From Pedobacter cryoconitis (GTDB lineage Bacteria; Bacteroidota; Bacteroidia; Sphingobacteriales; Sphingobacteriaceae): a stretch of DNA of 64,000 bases. Positions 45,053 through 54,426 of this stretch are shown here, in pieces; position 1 is the first letter of the stretch, and each line of letters opens with the position of its first letter. The notes beneath the pieces are model-generated. The model ran no database searches, was not told where the DNA came from, and was given only the letters and a program-made list of their open reading frames with translations. The position numbers and the translations under genes were made by a program. The DNA lies in contig NZ_CP014504.1 of NCBI RefSeq assembly GCF_001590605.1, positions 372,001 through 436,000 on the forward strand. Direction: 5' to 3'.

Positions 45053-45712
45053 ATGTTAGATAAGAACGGAATTGCGAGACGTATCGCCAAAGAATTAAAA
45101 GACGGTTACTATGTGAATTTAGGAATTGGTATCCCTACACTGGTAGCAAATTATATCCCTGATGGAATCAATGTTGTACTGCAATCCGAAAATGGTTTGC
45201 TGGGTATGGGCCCTTTTCCTTTTGAAGGTGAGGAAGATGCTGATATGATCAATGCAGGAAAACAAACAATTACTACCTTACCTGGTTCTTCAATTTTCGA
45301 TTCAGCGATGAGCTTCGGTATGATCAGAAGTCAGAAAATTGACCTGACCATATTAGGTGCAATGGAAGTTTCTGAAAACGGAGATATTGCCAACTGGAAA
45401 ATTCCTGGAAAAATGGTGAAGGGAATGGGTGGGGCAATGGACTTAGTGGCTTCTGCAAAAAATATCATTGTAGCTATGCAGCATATCAATAAAGCAGGGG
45501 AAAGTAAATTATTGCCAAAATGCACTTTGCCATTAACTGGTATAAATTGTATCAGGAAAGTAGTTACAGAATTAGCGGTACTTGATATTTTACCGGAAGG
45601 TGGCTTCAGGTTAATTGAAAGAGCACCAGGTGTGAGTGTTGATTTTATTAAACAATCTACCTCAGGAAAGTTATTCGCTGAGGCAGATGTGAAAGAAATG
45701 GAGCTAAACTGA
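45053..45712 (+). CDS. scoB: Succinyl-CoA:3-oxoacid CoA-transferase subunit B
   Basis: A 219-residue beta subunit. The catalytic Glu46 is in LQSENGLLGMGPFP, which forms the glutamyl-CoA thioester; GIGIPTLVANY precedes it and the VVTELAVL / EADVKEM segments close the fold. Its last 9 bases overlap the end of the convergent udk gene. It forms a heterotetramer with subunit A. Confidence 0.95.
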   Translation: MLDKNGIARRIAKELKDGYYVNLGIGIPTLVANYIPDGINVVLQSENGLLGMGPFPFEGEEDADMINAGKQTITTLPGSSIFDSAMSFGMIRSQKIDLTILGAMEVSENGDIANWKIPGKMVKGMGGAMDLVASAKNIIVAMQHINKAGESKLLPKCTLPLTGINCIRKVVTELAVLDILPEGGFRLIERAPGVSVDFIKQSTSGKLFAEADVKEMELN

Positions 45713-46357
45713 TCGCTGTGAACTCAGTACAGTTTCTTTTAATTCGTCTGATATCTCTTTAGAAGTGGCGATAATATCTTCCGCCACATGTTTATTGTTA
45801 ATAATAATTTTCTGACAAGATTCCTTATAAGGAAGCAGAAATTGTTTGTAAGCAGGCATAACGTGGTTAACCCATTGGTACATAATCATATCACGGGTAT
45901 AACCACGTTCTATCTCATCTCTGGAGATTCTGCGGTTAAGTGTGATTTCTTCATCTGCATCCATGAAAATTTTCAGGTCGAATAACTGAGACAATTCAGG
46001 GTAATGAAATACAAATAAGCCCTCTACAATAATGATTGGTGCACTTGTTATATTCATTAAACGTGCGCTTTCCTCATTAATATTGAAAGTGTATTCTTTT
46101 CTTGAAATTGACTGACCGTCAATCAGCAATTTTAAGTCCTCCAATAATTTGGAGTCATCAATTCCCTCTGGCAAGTCAAAGTTAACCCATCCGTTATCAT
46201 CTACCTTTTGTTCACCGATTGGTTTGTAATAATCATCTTGTGAGATTAAACATACTTCCTCTGTACTGAAATGGTGGAGAAAACACTTTAAAAAAAATGT
46301 TTTTCCTGAACCACTACCTCCAGCAACACCTATTATATAGGGTTTGTTATTGTTCAT
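45704..46357 (-). CDS. udk: Uridine kinase
   Basis: A 217-residue P-loop kinase that phosphorylates uridine and cytidine for pyrimidine salvage. The Walker A is GVAGGSGSGKT. Other motifs are QDDYYKP, NFDLPEGID, IVEGLFVFHYPEL and DADEEITLNRRISRDEIERGY. I chose ATG 46357; a GTG at 46369 would add four codons. Either start overlaps the end of the LysM gene (stop at 46347), suggesting coupled translation. It converges with scoB with a 9-bp overlap. Confidence 0.92.
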   Translation of the reverse strand: MNNNKPYIIGVAGGSGSGKTFFLKCFLHHFSTEEVCLISQDDYYKPIGEQKVDDNGWVNFDLPEGIDDSKLLEDLKLLIDGQSISRKEYTFNINEESARLMNITSAPIIIVEGLFVFHYPELSQLFDLKIFMDADEEITLNRRISRDEIERGYTRDMIMYQWVNHVMPAYKQFLLPYKESCQKIIINNKHVAEDIIATSKEISDELKETVLSSQRSV

Positions 46358-47636
46358 TCGCTTGTCCACTGTACGTTAAATTGCACAAAAACCTTTTATC
46401 CAATGCGCCCAATGCATCGGCTACCGCTTTTGTGACTACAATAATAACATCTTTTGTGGACTCATTCTCAGTAAATTTACCAACAACCTTCGCAAACGTA
46501 GATCTGTTGCTCATCGGATTAGTGATTTTCATGATAGTTCCGATAGGTGCAGTACGATGAAGTACCAGCATTTTTGAAGAGTCTAAATCTTTATCCATGA
46601 TCCATACTCCAGCACCTTTTTCATCCATTTGACTCAGTCCATAACGGCTGGCTGGTAATCTTAATGAAGGGTTTTTAACAGAATCTATAGTGTCGGCATC
46701 TTTTGGGTCTGAGTCACTAGTACGCTCACTTTTAACCGGATACTGTCCGTTTATTAGTAATTTCTGACCAACATAAAGAGAGTTGGTTGTTAAATTGTTT
46801 TTAGCTTTTAATTGATCAAGTGTTAAATTGTATCTGGTGGCTATAGAGTACATGGTTTCATTAGAAGCCACTGTATGTTCTAAGAATTGGTTCTTGTCCG
46901 GAGTGCCTTGACGTACTGGCGTAACTGGTTCAGATTTAACAACAGGTGCTTCTGATTTTTTTACAATTTCAGGTTTTTTCTCCTGAACCGTAACTGGTGT
47001 TGGCTGAGGTGTTGGATGTGCAGGTGTAACCGGAGTAGTCACTACTGGTTTGGTCTGAACAGTTTGTGCCGGTGCTGTTTGTACCGGCGTTAAAGAAGTT
47101 GTTTCTGCACCGGCTTTCACAGGCATTTTTAAAATCTGACCAATTTTAAGATTAATGGTCTTCAGTTCATTGATTCTTTTAATGTCTGCTACTGTTGTAC
47201 CATATTGTCTGGCCAGCATCATTAAATTTTCTTTAGGCTGGACCGCATGTTCGGTAAATTCTGAATTTCCAGTATCCTGAGTCGTTTCTGCTGGTTTATT
47301 TACTATTGCATTCTGTTTGGCAGGTTCAACATGTTTGGTCGTTACTGTTTTGGCCGCGGGAACTTGAGCAGGCCCTGAGAAAGGGACATTTGTTGGTACT
47401 TTGACTAAAACTCCAATAGAGAGGAATTTATTCTCATTATAAGCGATGATTTCCTTCGGGCTTACATTATATCTTCTCCCAAGGGAGTAATAAGTGTCTT
47501 TAGCGGCAACCTGGTGTAAAATAAGCTTTTTGCCATTCAGATTCTCAACACCTACGGAATCTCTTAGATTATTAGCCTTAACTGCTGATACGTTCAGGAT
47601 AAGACCAAATAATAACGGTATATATAATTTTTGCAT
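46347..47636 (-). CDS. Secreted protein with three LysM domains and a DPBB-like C-terminus
   Basis: A 429-residue exported peptidoglycan-binding protein. Signal peptide to about residue 21 (LNVSAVKA). LysM domains lie at about 37-80, 127-172 and 255-298, each with the YSLGRRYNVS / LARQYGTTVADI / SIATRYNLTLDQL pattern; Pro/Thr/Val/Gln-rich linkers (180-250) separate them. The C-terminus (about 325-420; ASRYGLSQMDEKGAGVWIMDK, PIGTIMKITN, VVTKAVADALG) resembles a double-psi barrel as in RlpA, though the catalytic Asp is not certain. It may remodel or bind the cell wall. It is followed by udk with an overlap. Confidence 0.83.
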   Translation of the reverse strand: MQKLYIPLLFGLILNVSAVKANNLRDSVGVENLNGKKLILHQVAAKDTYYSLGRRYNVSPKEIIAYNENKFLSIGVLVKVPTNVPFSGPAQVPAAKTVTTKHVEPAKQNAIVNKPAETTQDTGNSEFTEHAVQPKENLMMLARQYGTTVADIKRINELKTINLKIGQILKMPVKAGAETTSLTPVQTAPAQTVQTKPVVTTPVTPAHPTPQPTPVTVQEKKPEIVKKSEAPVVKSEPVTPVRQGTPDKNQFLEHTVASNETMYSIATRYNLTLDQLKAKNNLTTNSLYVGQKLLINGQYPVKSERTSDSDPKDADTIDSVKNPSLRLPASRYGLSQMDEKGAGVWIMDKDLDSSKMLVLHRTAPIGTIMKITNPMSNRSTFAKVVGKFTENESTKDVIIVVTKAVADALGALDKRFLCNLTYSGQANEQ

Positions 47637-47820
47637 TAACGTTCTTGTGAATGATTAATTAGGCAATTATACGAATAATATATAAGAGCCTCAATTCTGA
47701 GTATTAAACGACAATTATATGTCTCTATTGTATCATATAGTTTTTTTTCAAAACCATTTAATGCCTGTAAATGTTATTCTATCATAGATTAACAATCCAC
47801 AAATTAAATAAAAATACATT

Positions 47821-48300
47821 ATGGACGCAAAAGAAATTAGTTTGAGTGAAAAACAAGTTAAGCCAGTAGTAGATCTACTGAATGATTATCTTGCAAACTA
47901 TCATATTCATTATCAAAAGCTAAGAGGATGTCACTGGAATATCAAGGGTCAGAATTTTTTCACACTGCACCTTAAATTTGAAGAATTATATACGAATGCA
48001 CAATTGACTATCGATGAAATTGCTGAACGTGTTTTAACTTTAGGAAAACCACCACACAGCCGTTTTGAAGATTATATTAAAGAATCGGAAATTAAAGAAA
48101 TCAATACAATCGGCTTACAGGATTTAGCTATGGTTGATGCTGTATTGGAAGACATGGCACATTTAATTCAATTAGAACGTGATCTGTTAGAGGCTACTTC
48201 GGCAGCAGGTGATGATGGTACTAATGATATGGTTAACCGTTTCATGCAGTTCAAAGAGAAAAATACATGGATGTTACGTTCATTTGCTGGTAAAAAATAA
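47821..48300 (+). CDS. dps: Dps-family ferritin-like DNA protection protein
   Basis: A 159-residue protein. The ferroxidase residues are present with the spacing expected for Dps: His38 (GCHWNIKG), His50, Asp65 and Glu69 (TIDEIAERV). It oxidises Fe2+ with H2O2 and stores iron in a 12-mer, protecting DNA. Clear family length. Terminator at 48330-48356. Confidence 0.94.
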   Translation: MDAKEISLSEKQVKPVVDLLNDYLANYHIHYQKLRGCHWNIKGQNFFTLHLKFEELYTNAQLTIDEIAERVLTLGKPPHSRFEDYIKESEIKEINTIGLQDLAMVDAVLEDMAHLIQLERDLLEATSAAGDDGTNDMVNRFMQFKEKNTWMLRSFAGKK

Positions 48301-48329
48301 TAGGGCATATGCTCTTCGTTTAATAATTG

Positions 48330-48356
48330 AAAAACCATGCCCTGAGCATGGTTTTT
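48330..48356 (+). terminator. Terminator of dps
   Basis: AAAAACCATGC (48330-48340) pairs with GCATGGTTTTT (48346-48356) around a 5-nt loop; the 3' arm is T-rich. Confidence 0.85.
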
Positions 48357-48405
48357 CTCTTTTAATGACCTTTACAAACCAGAAATCTTAATACCTTTGA
48401 TCCAG

Positions 48406-50214
48406 ATGGGATATAAAAGCTTAGCCGAATGTGTGGCTGATTTAGAAAAACATGGTCATTTACTCCGTATCAAAGAAGAGGTAGATCCTTACTTGGAAAT
48501 GGCAGCTATACACTTAAGAGTGTATGAACAAAAAGGCCCTGCATTATTTTTTGAGAATATTAAAGGAAGCCCATTTCCGGCAGTCTCTAATTTATTCGGA
48601 ACCTTAGAGAGATCCAAGTTCATGTTTCGTGATAGCTTACCTCGTGTAAGCCAACTGGTAGACTTACGTTCTGATCCTATAAAGGCGCTTAAGAATCCTT
48701 TTAAATTTGCTGGTGCTGGTCTTACTGCTTTTTCAGCCCTGCCATTACAGCAGCGTTTATTTAAGACTGCATTTAAAAAAACAACAATTAGTCAGTTACC
48801 ACAAATTGTGAACTGGCCGATGGATGGAGGGCCTTTTGTCACGATGCCGCAGGTTTACACGGAAGATGTAAATAAACCCGGGATATTCAATGCTAATCTG
48901 GGTATGTACCGGATTCAGCTTGCTGGGAATGATTATATAAAAGATAAAGAGATTGGGGTACATTATCAGATCCACAGAGGCATAGGAGTACATCAGTCGA
49001 AGGCTAATGCGAAAGGCGTACCGTTGAAAGTAAGTATTTTTGTAGGTGGGCCACCATCACACCCGCTTGCAGCAGTGATGCCATTACCGGAAGGTTTGTC
49101 GGAAATGACATTTGCAGGTGCATTGGGTAACCGTCGTTTCCGTTATTTTTATGACGAGGAAGGATTTTGCTTATCGGCCGATGCTGATTTTATCATCACC
49201 GGAACAGTTTATCCACAAGAAAATAAACCGGAAGGCCCGTTTGGTGACCATTTAGGTTATTATAGCCTCACTCATCCCTTCCCTTTAATGAAAGTACATA
49301 ACGTATATCATAAGGAAGATGCGATCTGGTCATTTACAGTTGTTGGCCGCCCACCTCAGGAAGATACCAGTTTTGGTGCATTAATTCATGAAATCACAGG
49401 ATCTGCCTTACCACAAGAAATACACGGGTTAAAAGAAGTCAATGCAGTAGATGCTGCAGGAGTACATCCGTTGCTATTTGCAATAGGCAGTGAAAGATAT
49501 ACTCCATTTCTTAAGGAGCGCAGACCGCAGGAAATATTAACAATTGCAAACCATATTCTGGGTAAAAATCAGCTGAGTTTAGCAAAGTATGTTTTTATAG
49601 CAGCGCGGGAAGATAATGAAGCTCTGGATACCCACGATATTGAAGTTTTCTTAACGCATATCTTATCACGTATAGATTTAAAGCGAGATCTTCATTTCCA
49701 TACCGAAACAACAATTGATACGTTGGATTATAGTGGTGAAGGTTTGAATAGTGGTTCTAAAGTTGTATTAGCAGCTGCGGGGGATATCAAAAGAACATTG
49801 TCTAAAGAGCTGCCCAAGGGTTTTACATTACCAGTATCATTTGGTGCTTATCATTTTGTAATGCCTGGGATATTGGCTATTACCACTGAGCAATATACTA
49901 CAGCAGAAGAGGCGGCTATTTTGATGGCCTCACTGAATCTTCAGTTAAAAGATCAGAACCTTGATGGGATTGCTTTAATTGTATTGTGTGATGATGCTGC
50001 GTTTACAGCGGAAACTATTAATAACTTTGTCTGGGTTACTTTTACCAGAAGCAATCCTGCTGTAGATATCCATGGAGTAGGAGAGTTTATCACTAACAAG
50101 CATTGGGGGTGTACAGGGCCTTTAATTATTGATGCAAGGAAAAAGCCACACCATGCGCCTGAACTGATTAAAGATGCTGAGATAGAAAAAAATATAGACA
50201 GGTTCAAAATCTGA
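48406..50214 (+). CDS. UbiD-family prFMN-dependent decarboxylase
   Basis: A 602-residue enzyme; length and the motif EGPFGDHLGYYSLTHPFP mark the UbiD fold that binds prenyl-FMN made by UbiX. Upstream signals include HYQIHRGIGVHQSKANAKG and GNRRFRYFYDEEGFCLSADADFIITGTVYP. The substrate may be an aromatic intermediate of menaquinone synthesis or another aromatic acid; this is not determined. The ATG at 48406 gives MGYKSLAECVADLEKHGHLL, the family start; the TTG three codons earlier is less likely. Confidence 0.9.
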   Translation: MGYKSLAECVADLEKHGHLLRIKEEVDPYLEMAAIHLRVYEQKGPALFFENIKGSPFPAVSNLFGTLERSKFMFRDSLPRVSQLVDLRSDPIKALKNPFKFAGAGLTAFSALPLQQRLFKTAFKKTTISQLPQIVNWPMDGGPFVTMPQVYTEDVNKPGIFNANLGMYRIQLAGNDYIKDKEIGVHYQIHRGIGVHQSKANAKGVPLKVSIFVGGPPSHPLAAVMPLPEGLSEMTFAGALGNRRFRYFYDEEGFCLSADADFIITGTVYPQENKPEGPFGDHLGYYSLTHPFPLMKVHNVYHKEDAIWSFTVVGRPPQEDTSFGALIHEITGSALPQEIHGLKEVNAVDAAGVHPLLFAIGSERYTPFLKERRPQEILTIANHILGKNQLSLAKYVFIAAREDNEALDTHDIEVFLTHILSRIDLKRDLHFHTETTIDTLDYSGEGLNSGSKVVLAAAGDIKRTLSKELPKGFTLPVSFGAYHFVMPGILAITTEQYTTAEEAAILMASLNLQLKDQNLDGIALIVLCDDAAFTAETINNFVWVTFTRSNPAVDIHGVGEFITNKHWGCTGPLIIDARKKPHHAPELIKDAEIEKNIDRFKI

Positions 50215-50227
50215 TTTACTATTGCAT

Positions 50228-50264
50228 AAAAAAGCGCTTGCTGAATCTCAGCAAGCGCTTTTTT
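50228..50264. terminator. Bidirectional terminator between UbiD and FadL-like genes
   Basis: A perfect 17-bp stem (50228-50244 with 50248-50264), 3-nt loop, A- and T-runs at both ends. Same plan as the stem at 29981-30017. Confidence 0.92.
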
Positions 50265-50275
50265 ATGTTCGATAC

Positions 50276-51808
50276 TTAAAATCTTACACCAACGGTCATG
50301 AAGATATTATTTCTTGCCACTTTAGTAGATGCCAAAGGTTGAGAGTTATCATCCAGATAGTAAGGATTAAAGAAGTTATTAGTTTCGATACGCTGATAAG
50401 CTAAATCAACATAATACTGATTGATGCGGTAACCGATACCACCAGAATAAGATTTAATAGCAGATAAATTACCTGGATCTTCTTTATAAGGTGTACCACT
50501 GTAACCATAACCAGCTCTTAAGCTGAACAGATCAATTTTATATTCTCCACCTACTCTGAAATTAACAGCACTTGTATAGTTGTTTTTGATGAAATTGTTA
50601 TTGCTGATAATATCAGCAGGATAACCATCGCTTTCTGAAAGTTTAGTAGACTTATAATCTACATAATCAACATCTGCAGTTAACAATGCATTTTGACCAA
50701 TAATAAAACTTGCACCAAATGAACCTTTATATGGAGTTCTTACATTATAGTTGAAGTTAGTATTCATATAATCACCCAATGGTAATTGAGTACCGCCAGA
50801 AAAACGGGTATCTAACGTCTCACTTGAATTTACTTCCATATGCATCCATGTCGGTGCCTGGAAAGTAGCTCCTAATCTTACAGCTTCAACAGGTTTGTAA
50901 ATTAAACCTAATCTTCCTGTAATACCTGCTCCGCTTGTATTGCTGTTCACCATGTTAAGCAGGTTATACGTAGTTCCTGCATATGGATTTGGTTGGTTAA
51001 ACTTGTCAGTAGCATCAGATGGATTATTAACAATAGTTCCTGTTTCTGAATATGCAGAACTTGTTTCATAACGTACGTTTACAAAACCAATGCTCGCACC
51101 CAGATAAAGATTGTTAGAGATATTCATTGCTCCGGAGAAATTCAGTTCAGACGTTGAACCACGGCGAACTTCATTCTGGCTTTGCGTATTATTAGTAGCT
51201 GATGTAGCTGGCACATACTGATTAGTAGTGCCAGGGACTTTGTCAATCAGGTAATTGTCAAATGCTGCTTTTTCAATACTTCCCTGGTTCAGGCTTCCCG
51301 GAGTATATCCGTTTGCACGCTGAGCCCAGTCTGTAGCGATAGAACTCTGTGTGTTTCTGCCTGAATAGTTATTTTCAATACTAAAATCGTTATTTCTATT
51401 GTAACCTATACCGAAAACTAAACTAACTACACCTTTGTTTAAGTTACTGCCTTTTGGTCTGACCACTGGATTGTACCATACAGCTGCTGCCTGGTTTAAA
51501 TTAAACTTGTCTTTAGACGTATTTGTATTTTTACCCAGATAATTTGAATTCGCCTGTATGATATTGAATTCTGGTGTTACACTGAATTCTGAGCGGGTAA
51601 ACATTCCTAAACCAGCAGGGTTACCACCAATAGAACTGATGTCTCCACCCAAACTTGTTTGCGCATTTCCTAAACCTTTGAAACGTGCTGAACTTCCGTA
51701 ATCAGTTCGTGAGAACCTTAAAGCATCACCTGCATAGATGCTTTGGGCATAAGTATTACCTGTAGTGGCTACTATAGCCACTACTAAGATTTTTATGAAT
51801 TTTTTCAT
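50276..51808 (-). CDS. OmpP1/FadL-family outer membrane porin
   Basis: A 510-residue outer membrane protein with a signal peptide ending TYAQS. The N-terminal part (SARFKGLGNAQTSLGGDISSIGGNPAGLGMF) is the FadL/TodX hatch signature; SVTPEF and GYSGTPY strands follow, and it ends in a Phe-terminated beta-strand (MTVGVRF). It should transport hydrophobic compounds such as fatty acids or aromatics. It is transcribed toward UbiD; no operon partner is seen. Confidence 0.85.
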   Translation of the reverse strand: MKKFIKILVVAIVATTGNTYAQSIYAGDALRFSRTDYGSSARFKGLGNAQTSLGGDISSIGGNPAGLGMFTRSEFSVTPEFNIIQANSNYLGKNTNTSKDKFNLNQAAAVWYNPVVRPKGSNLNKGVVSLVFGIGYNRNNDFSIENNYSGRNTQSSIATDWAQRANGYTPGSLNQGSIEKAAFDNYLIDKVPGTTNQYVPATSATNNTQSQNEVRRGSTSELNFSGAMNISNNLYLGASIGFVNVRYETSSAYSETGTIVNNPSDATDKFNQPNPYAGTTYNLLNMVNSNTSGAGITGRLGLIYKPVEAVRLGATFQAPTWMHMEVNSSETLDTRFSGGTQLPLGDYMNTNFNYNVRTPYKGSFGASFIIGQNALLTADVDYVDYKSTKLSESDGYPADIISNNNFIKNNYTSAVNFRVGGEYKIDLFSLRAGYGYSGTPYKEDPGNLSAIKSYSGGIGYRINQYYVDLAYQRIETNNFFNPYYLDDNSQPLASTKVARNNIFMTVGVRF

Positions 51809-51832
51809 TTAGATATTAAATACATATAAGTT

Positions 51833-52813
51833 TTAGTTTCTGCCACTGCGTCCGCCGCCGCCACCGCCTGATGATCTGCCGCCACCGCCGCCACCACCAC
51901 CACCGTAGCTACCGCCTGATGATCTGCTTTGACTTGGCGAATAAGAAGATCTCTCACTGTTTCCTCTTTGCTGAGGAGCATAGCTTTGAGATGATCTGTC
52001 AGGTCTTGTAGAAGACTGGCCGTAAGATGATCTGTCACCGCTTCTGCTGTAACCACTGTTTCTGCCGTTTCCATAACCATCAGCTCTGCTATTTCCATAG
52101 TTTCTGTTTCCGTCAGGATTTGATCGGCTTACGCCAGAACCGTTGTAGTTGCCTCTGCTGCCATAGCTGGTCGCTCTTCCTGAATAGTTACCATTGCCGT
52201 TGCTTCTGGTATCTCTGCTGTAAGCTGGTCTGTAAATGCTGTTGGACCGGTAGTAACCACCGCCCCAGCCGCCACCCCAGCCTCCGCCGTAGTAACCGCC
52301 ACCATAATAGCCACCACCATAGAAGCCTCCGCCCCATAGTCCGCCGTAACCGCCACCCCAGCCCCATGGAGAATAGAAAGGAGAGTAAAATCCACCGCCG
52401 TAGCCAAAGCCTAAACCCCATGAACTACCGTAGTAACCGTTACCGAATCCCATTCCAAAGCCTAATCCTGAGTAATAAGGAGAGTAACCGCCGCCATAAA
52501 ATCCATCATAATAAAAAGGATCATAATAGCTTCTATAAGGGCTGCCATAATAAAATCTATTGATACGTGAAGAATAATCCATGTCAGCATATAAATCACT
52601 GCTGCCATAATAATCATCATTATCATTATAGCCGTCATTTACTGATTGCGACGAATACGTGCGCTCAGGTGCGGTATACTCTACCGCTTTCGCTGTTGAA
52701 CCATAAACATCGTCACTATGACGAGTTTGCTGGGCCATTTGAGGAGCAGAGCAGGAGGACACGGCGAGAGCCGTAACAACCAGCATGCTGTAAAATAAAT
52801 GGTTAGGTTTCAT
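51833..52813 (-). CDS. Gly/Tyr/Ser-rich lipoprotein, low complexity
   Basis: A 326-residue lipoprotein (lipobox VSSC, Cys21). After a Tyr/Asp-rich part the middle is mostly Gly/Tyr/Trp (GGGYYGGGYYGGGWGGGWGG), and the end is Ser/Arg/Gly-rich with a poly-Gly tail. No enzyme fold is visible. I chose ATG 52813 because it begins the lipoprotein signal; the longer reading lacks that. It is transcribed divergently from proS. Such Gly-rich proteins may be adhesins or coat material; function unknown. Base composition is biased by the repeats and creates several false open frames in other phases. Confidence 0.7.
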   Translation of the reverse strand: MKPNHLFYSMLVVTALAVSSCSAPQMAQQTRHSDDVYGSTAKAVEYTAPERTYSSQSVNDGYNDNDDYYGSSDLYADMDYSSRINRFYYGSPYRSYYDPFYYDGFYGGGYSPYYSGLGFGMGFGNGYYGSSWGLGFGYGGGFYSPFYSPWGWGGGYGGLWGGGFYGGGYYGGGYYGGGWGGGWGGGYYRSNSIYRPAYSRDTRSNGNGNYSGRATSYGSRGNYNGSGVSRSNPDGNRNYGNSRADGYGNGRNSGYSRSGDRSSYGQSSTRPDRSSQSYAPQQRGNSERSSYSPSQSRSSGGSYGGGGGGGGGRSSGGGGGGRSGRN

Positions 52814-52865
52814 AATATGTGAGTTCTTTGTGTGTGTAAACAGTTTTTTTGTAGGCATAAATTTA

Positions 52866-52873
52866 TAAATTTG
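52866..52873 (+). promoter_or_regulatory. -7 promoter box of proS
   Basis: TAAATTTG matches TAnnTTTG; TTTG at 52848-52851 could be the -33 box although the spacer is only 14 bp. It is 48 bp before proS. Confidence 0.4.
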
Positions 52874-52920
52874 TAGCCTAGCATGCAAGTTATTTAACAC
52901 AATAAACGTTCCAAACAGTT

Positions 52921-54393
52921 ATGAGCAAAGGTATTACAAGTAAAAACGAGGATTATTCCCAGTGGTATAACGACATTGTTATGAAAGCCGATCTGGCAGA
53001 ACATTCAGCTGTAAAAGGATGTATGGTTATAAAGCCCTATGGCTATTCCATTTGGGAGAAAATGCAGGCTGTTTTAGACCAGAAATTTAAAGACACAGGG
53101 CACAGTAATGCCTATTTTCCTTTATTCATTCCTAAGTCATTTTTTTCTAAGGAAGCTGCACACGTAGAAGGTTTTGCGACAGAATGTGCAGTTGTGACAC
53201 ATTACCGTCTTAAAAATGATGGAGAAGGCAATATTATTGTTGATCCGGAAGCGAAATTAGAAGAAGAATTGATCGTAAGGCCAACTTCAGAAACCATTAT
53301 ATGGAATACTTTCAAAGGATGGGTGCAGTCTTATCGTGATTTACCTTTGCTGATTAATCAATGGGCAAACGTAGTAAGATGGGAAATGCGTACACGTCTT
53401 TTCCTGCGCACTACTGAATTTTTATGGCAGGAAGGCCACACAGCACATGCAACCTCTGAGGAAGCAGTAGCAGAAACAAAGCAAATGCTTGATGTATATG
53501 CTGAGTTTGCTGAAAAATGGATGGCTTTACCAGTAGTTAAAGGAGTGAAAACAGCTAATGAGCGTTTTGCAGGCGCATTGGATACTTATTGTATCGAAGC
53601 ACTGATGCAGGATGGAAAAGCATTACAAGCAGGTACCTCTCACTTTTTAGGTCAGAATTTTGCAAAAGCATTTGATGTAAAGTTCACCAATAAAGAAGGT
53701 AAAATTGAACACGTATGGGCAAGCTCATGGGGTGTTTCTACGCGTATGATTGGTGCATTGATCATGGCACACAGTGATGATTTAGGGTTGGTTTTACCTC
53801 CTATGTTAGCACCTATACAAGTTGTTATTGTACCTATTTACAGAAATGACGATGACTTTAATAATATTACTGCTTATGTCAATGAATTAACGCCTAAACT
53901 TAAAAAATTAGGTGTCTCTGTGAAATATGACAACAGAGATTCTCAACGTCCTGGATTTAAATTTGCAGAATATGAATTAAAAGGAGTACCAGTACGTCTG
54001 GCTATTGGTGGCAGAGATCTTGAAAATGGTACTGTAGAACTGGCCAGAAGAGATACTGGTGAGAAGAAAACAGTAAGTCAGCAAGGGCTGGATATTTATA
54101 TTGTTCAGTTATTGGATGAAATTCAGGAGAATATCTATAAAAAAGCTTTCGATTACAGGAAAGAACATATTACGATTGCGAACACTTATGATGAATTAAA
54201 AGACCTTTTAGACAACAAAGGTGGATTTATTTCTGCACATTGGGATGGTACGCCAGAAACAGAACAAAAAATAAAAGAAGAAACAAAGGCTACAATCAGA
54301 TGTATACCGTTAGATAATAAGTTAGAAGACGGAATTTGTATTTATTCAGGTAAGCCATCTGTTCAACGCGTTTTATTCGCCCGTGCTTATTAA
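52921..54393 (+). CDS. proS: Prolyl-tRNA synthetase (short, archaeal/eukaryotic-type)
   Basis: A 490-residue class II synthetase. Class II motifs: motif 2 ([28 protein letters not shown]) and motif 3 ([30 protein letters not shown]). It is the 490-residue form without the editing INS domain, as in Bacteroidota; the C-terminal anticodon-binding domain ([11 protein letters not shown] ... [21 protein letters not shown]) is followed by the zinc-binding-like tail (CIYSGKPS). Essential; it charges tRNA-Pro. Confidence 0.97.
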   Translation: MSKGITSKNEDYSQWYNDIVMKADLAEHSAVKGCMVIKPYGYSIWEKMQAVLDQKFKDTGHSNAYFPLFIPKSFFSKEAAHVEGFATECAVVTHYRLKNDGEGNIIVDPEAKLEEELIVRPTSETIIWNTFKGWVQSYRDLPLLINQWANVVRWEMRTRLFLRTTEFLWQEGHTAHATSEEAVAETKQMLDVYAEFAEKWMALPVVKGVKTANERFAGALDTYCIEALMQDGKALQAGTSHFLGQNFAKAFDVKFTNKEGKIEHVWASSWGVSTRMIGALIMAHSDDLGLVLPPMLAPIQVVIVPIYRNDDDFNNITAYVNELTPKLKKLGVSVKYDNRDSQRPGFKFAEYELKGVPVRLAIGGRDLENGTVELARRDTGEKKTVSQQGLDIYIVQLLDEIQENIYKKAFDYRKEHITIANTYDELKDLLDNKGGFISAHWDGTPETEQKIKEETKATIRCIPLDNKLEDGICIYSGKPSVQRVLFARAY

Positions 54394-54426
54394 GCATAAG
54401 GCATCAAAAATTTAAAAAAGAGCAAC

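Noticed and set aside
45704..45712. Possible annotation error: 9-bp overlap of scoB and udk ends
   Set aside because: Both proteins reach full family length at these stops; short 3' overlaps between convergent genes are ordinary.
51805..52563. Several open frames in the other phases of the Gly-rich lipoprotein gene
   Set aside because: They arise from the repetitive GGx codons; none has a signal, start or family likeness, and they overlap the lipoprotein gene.
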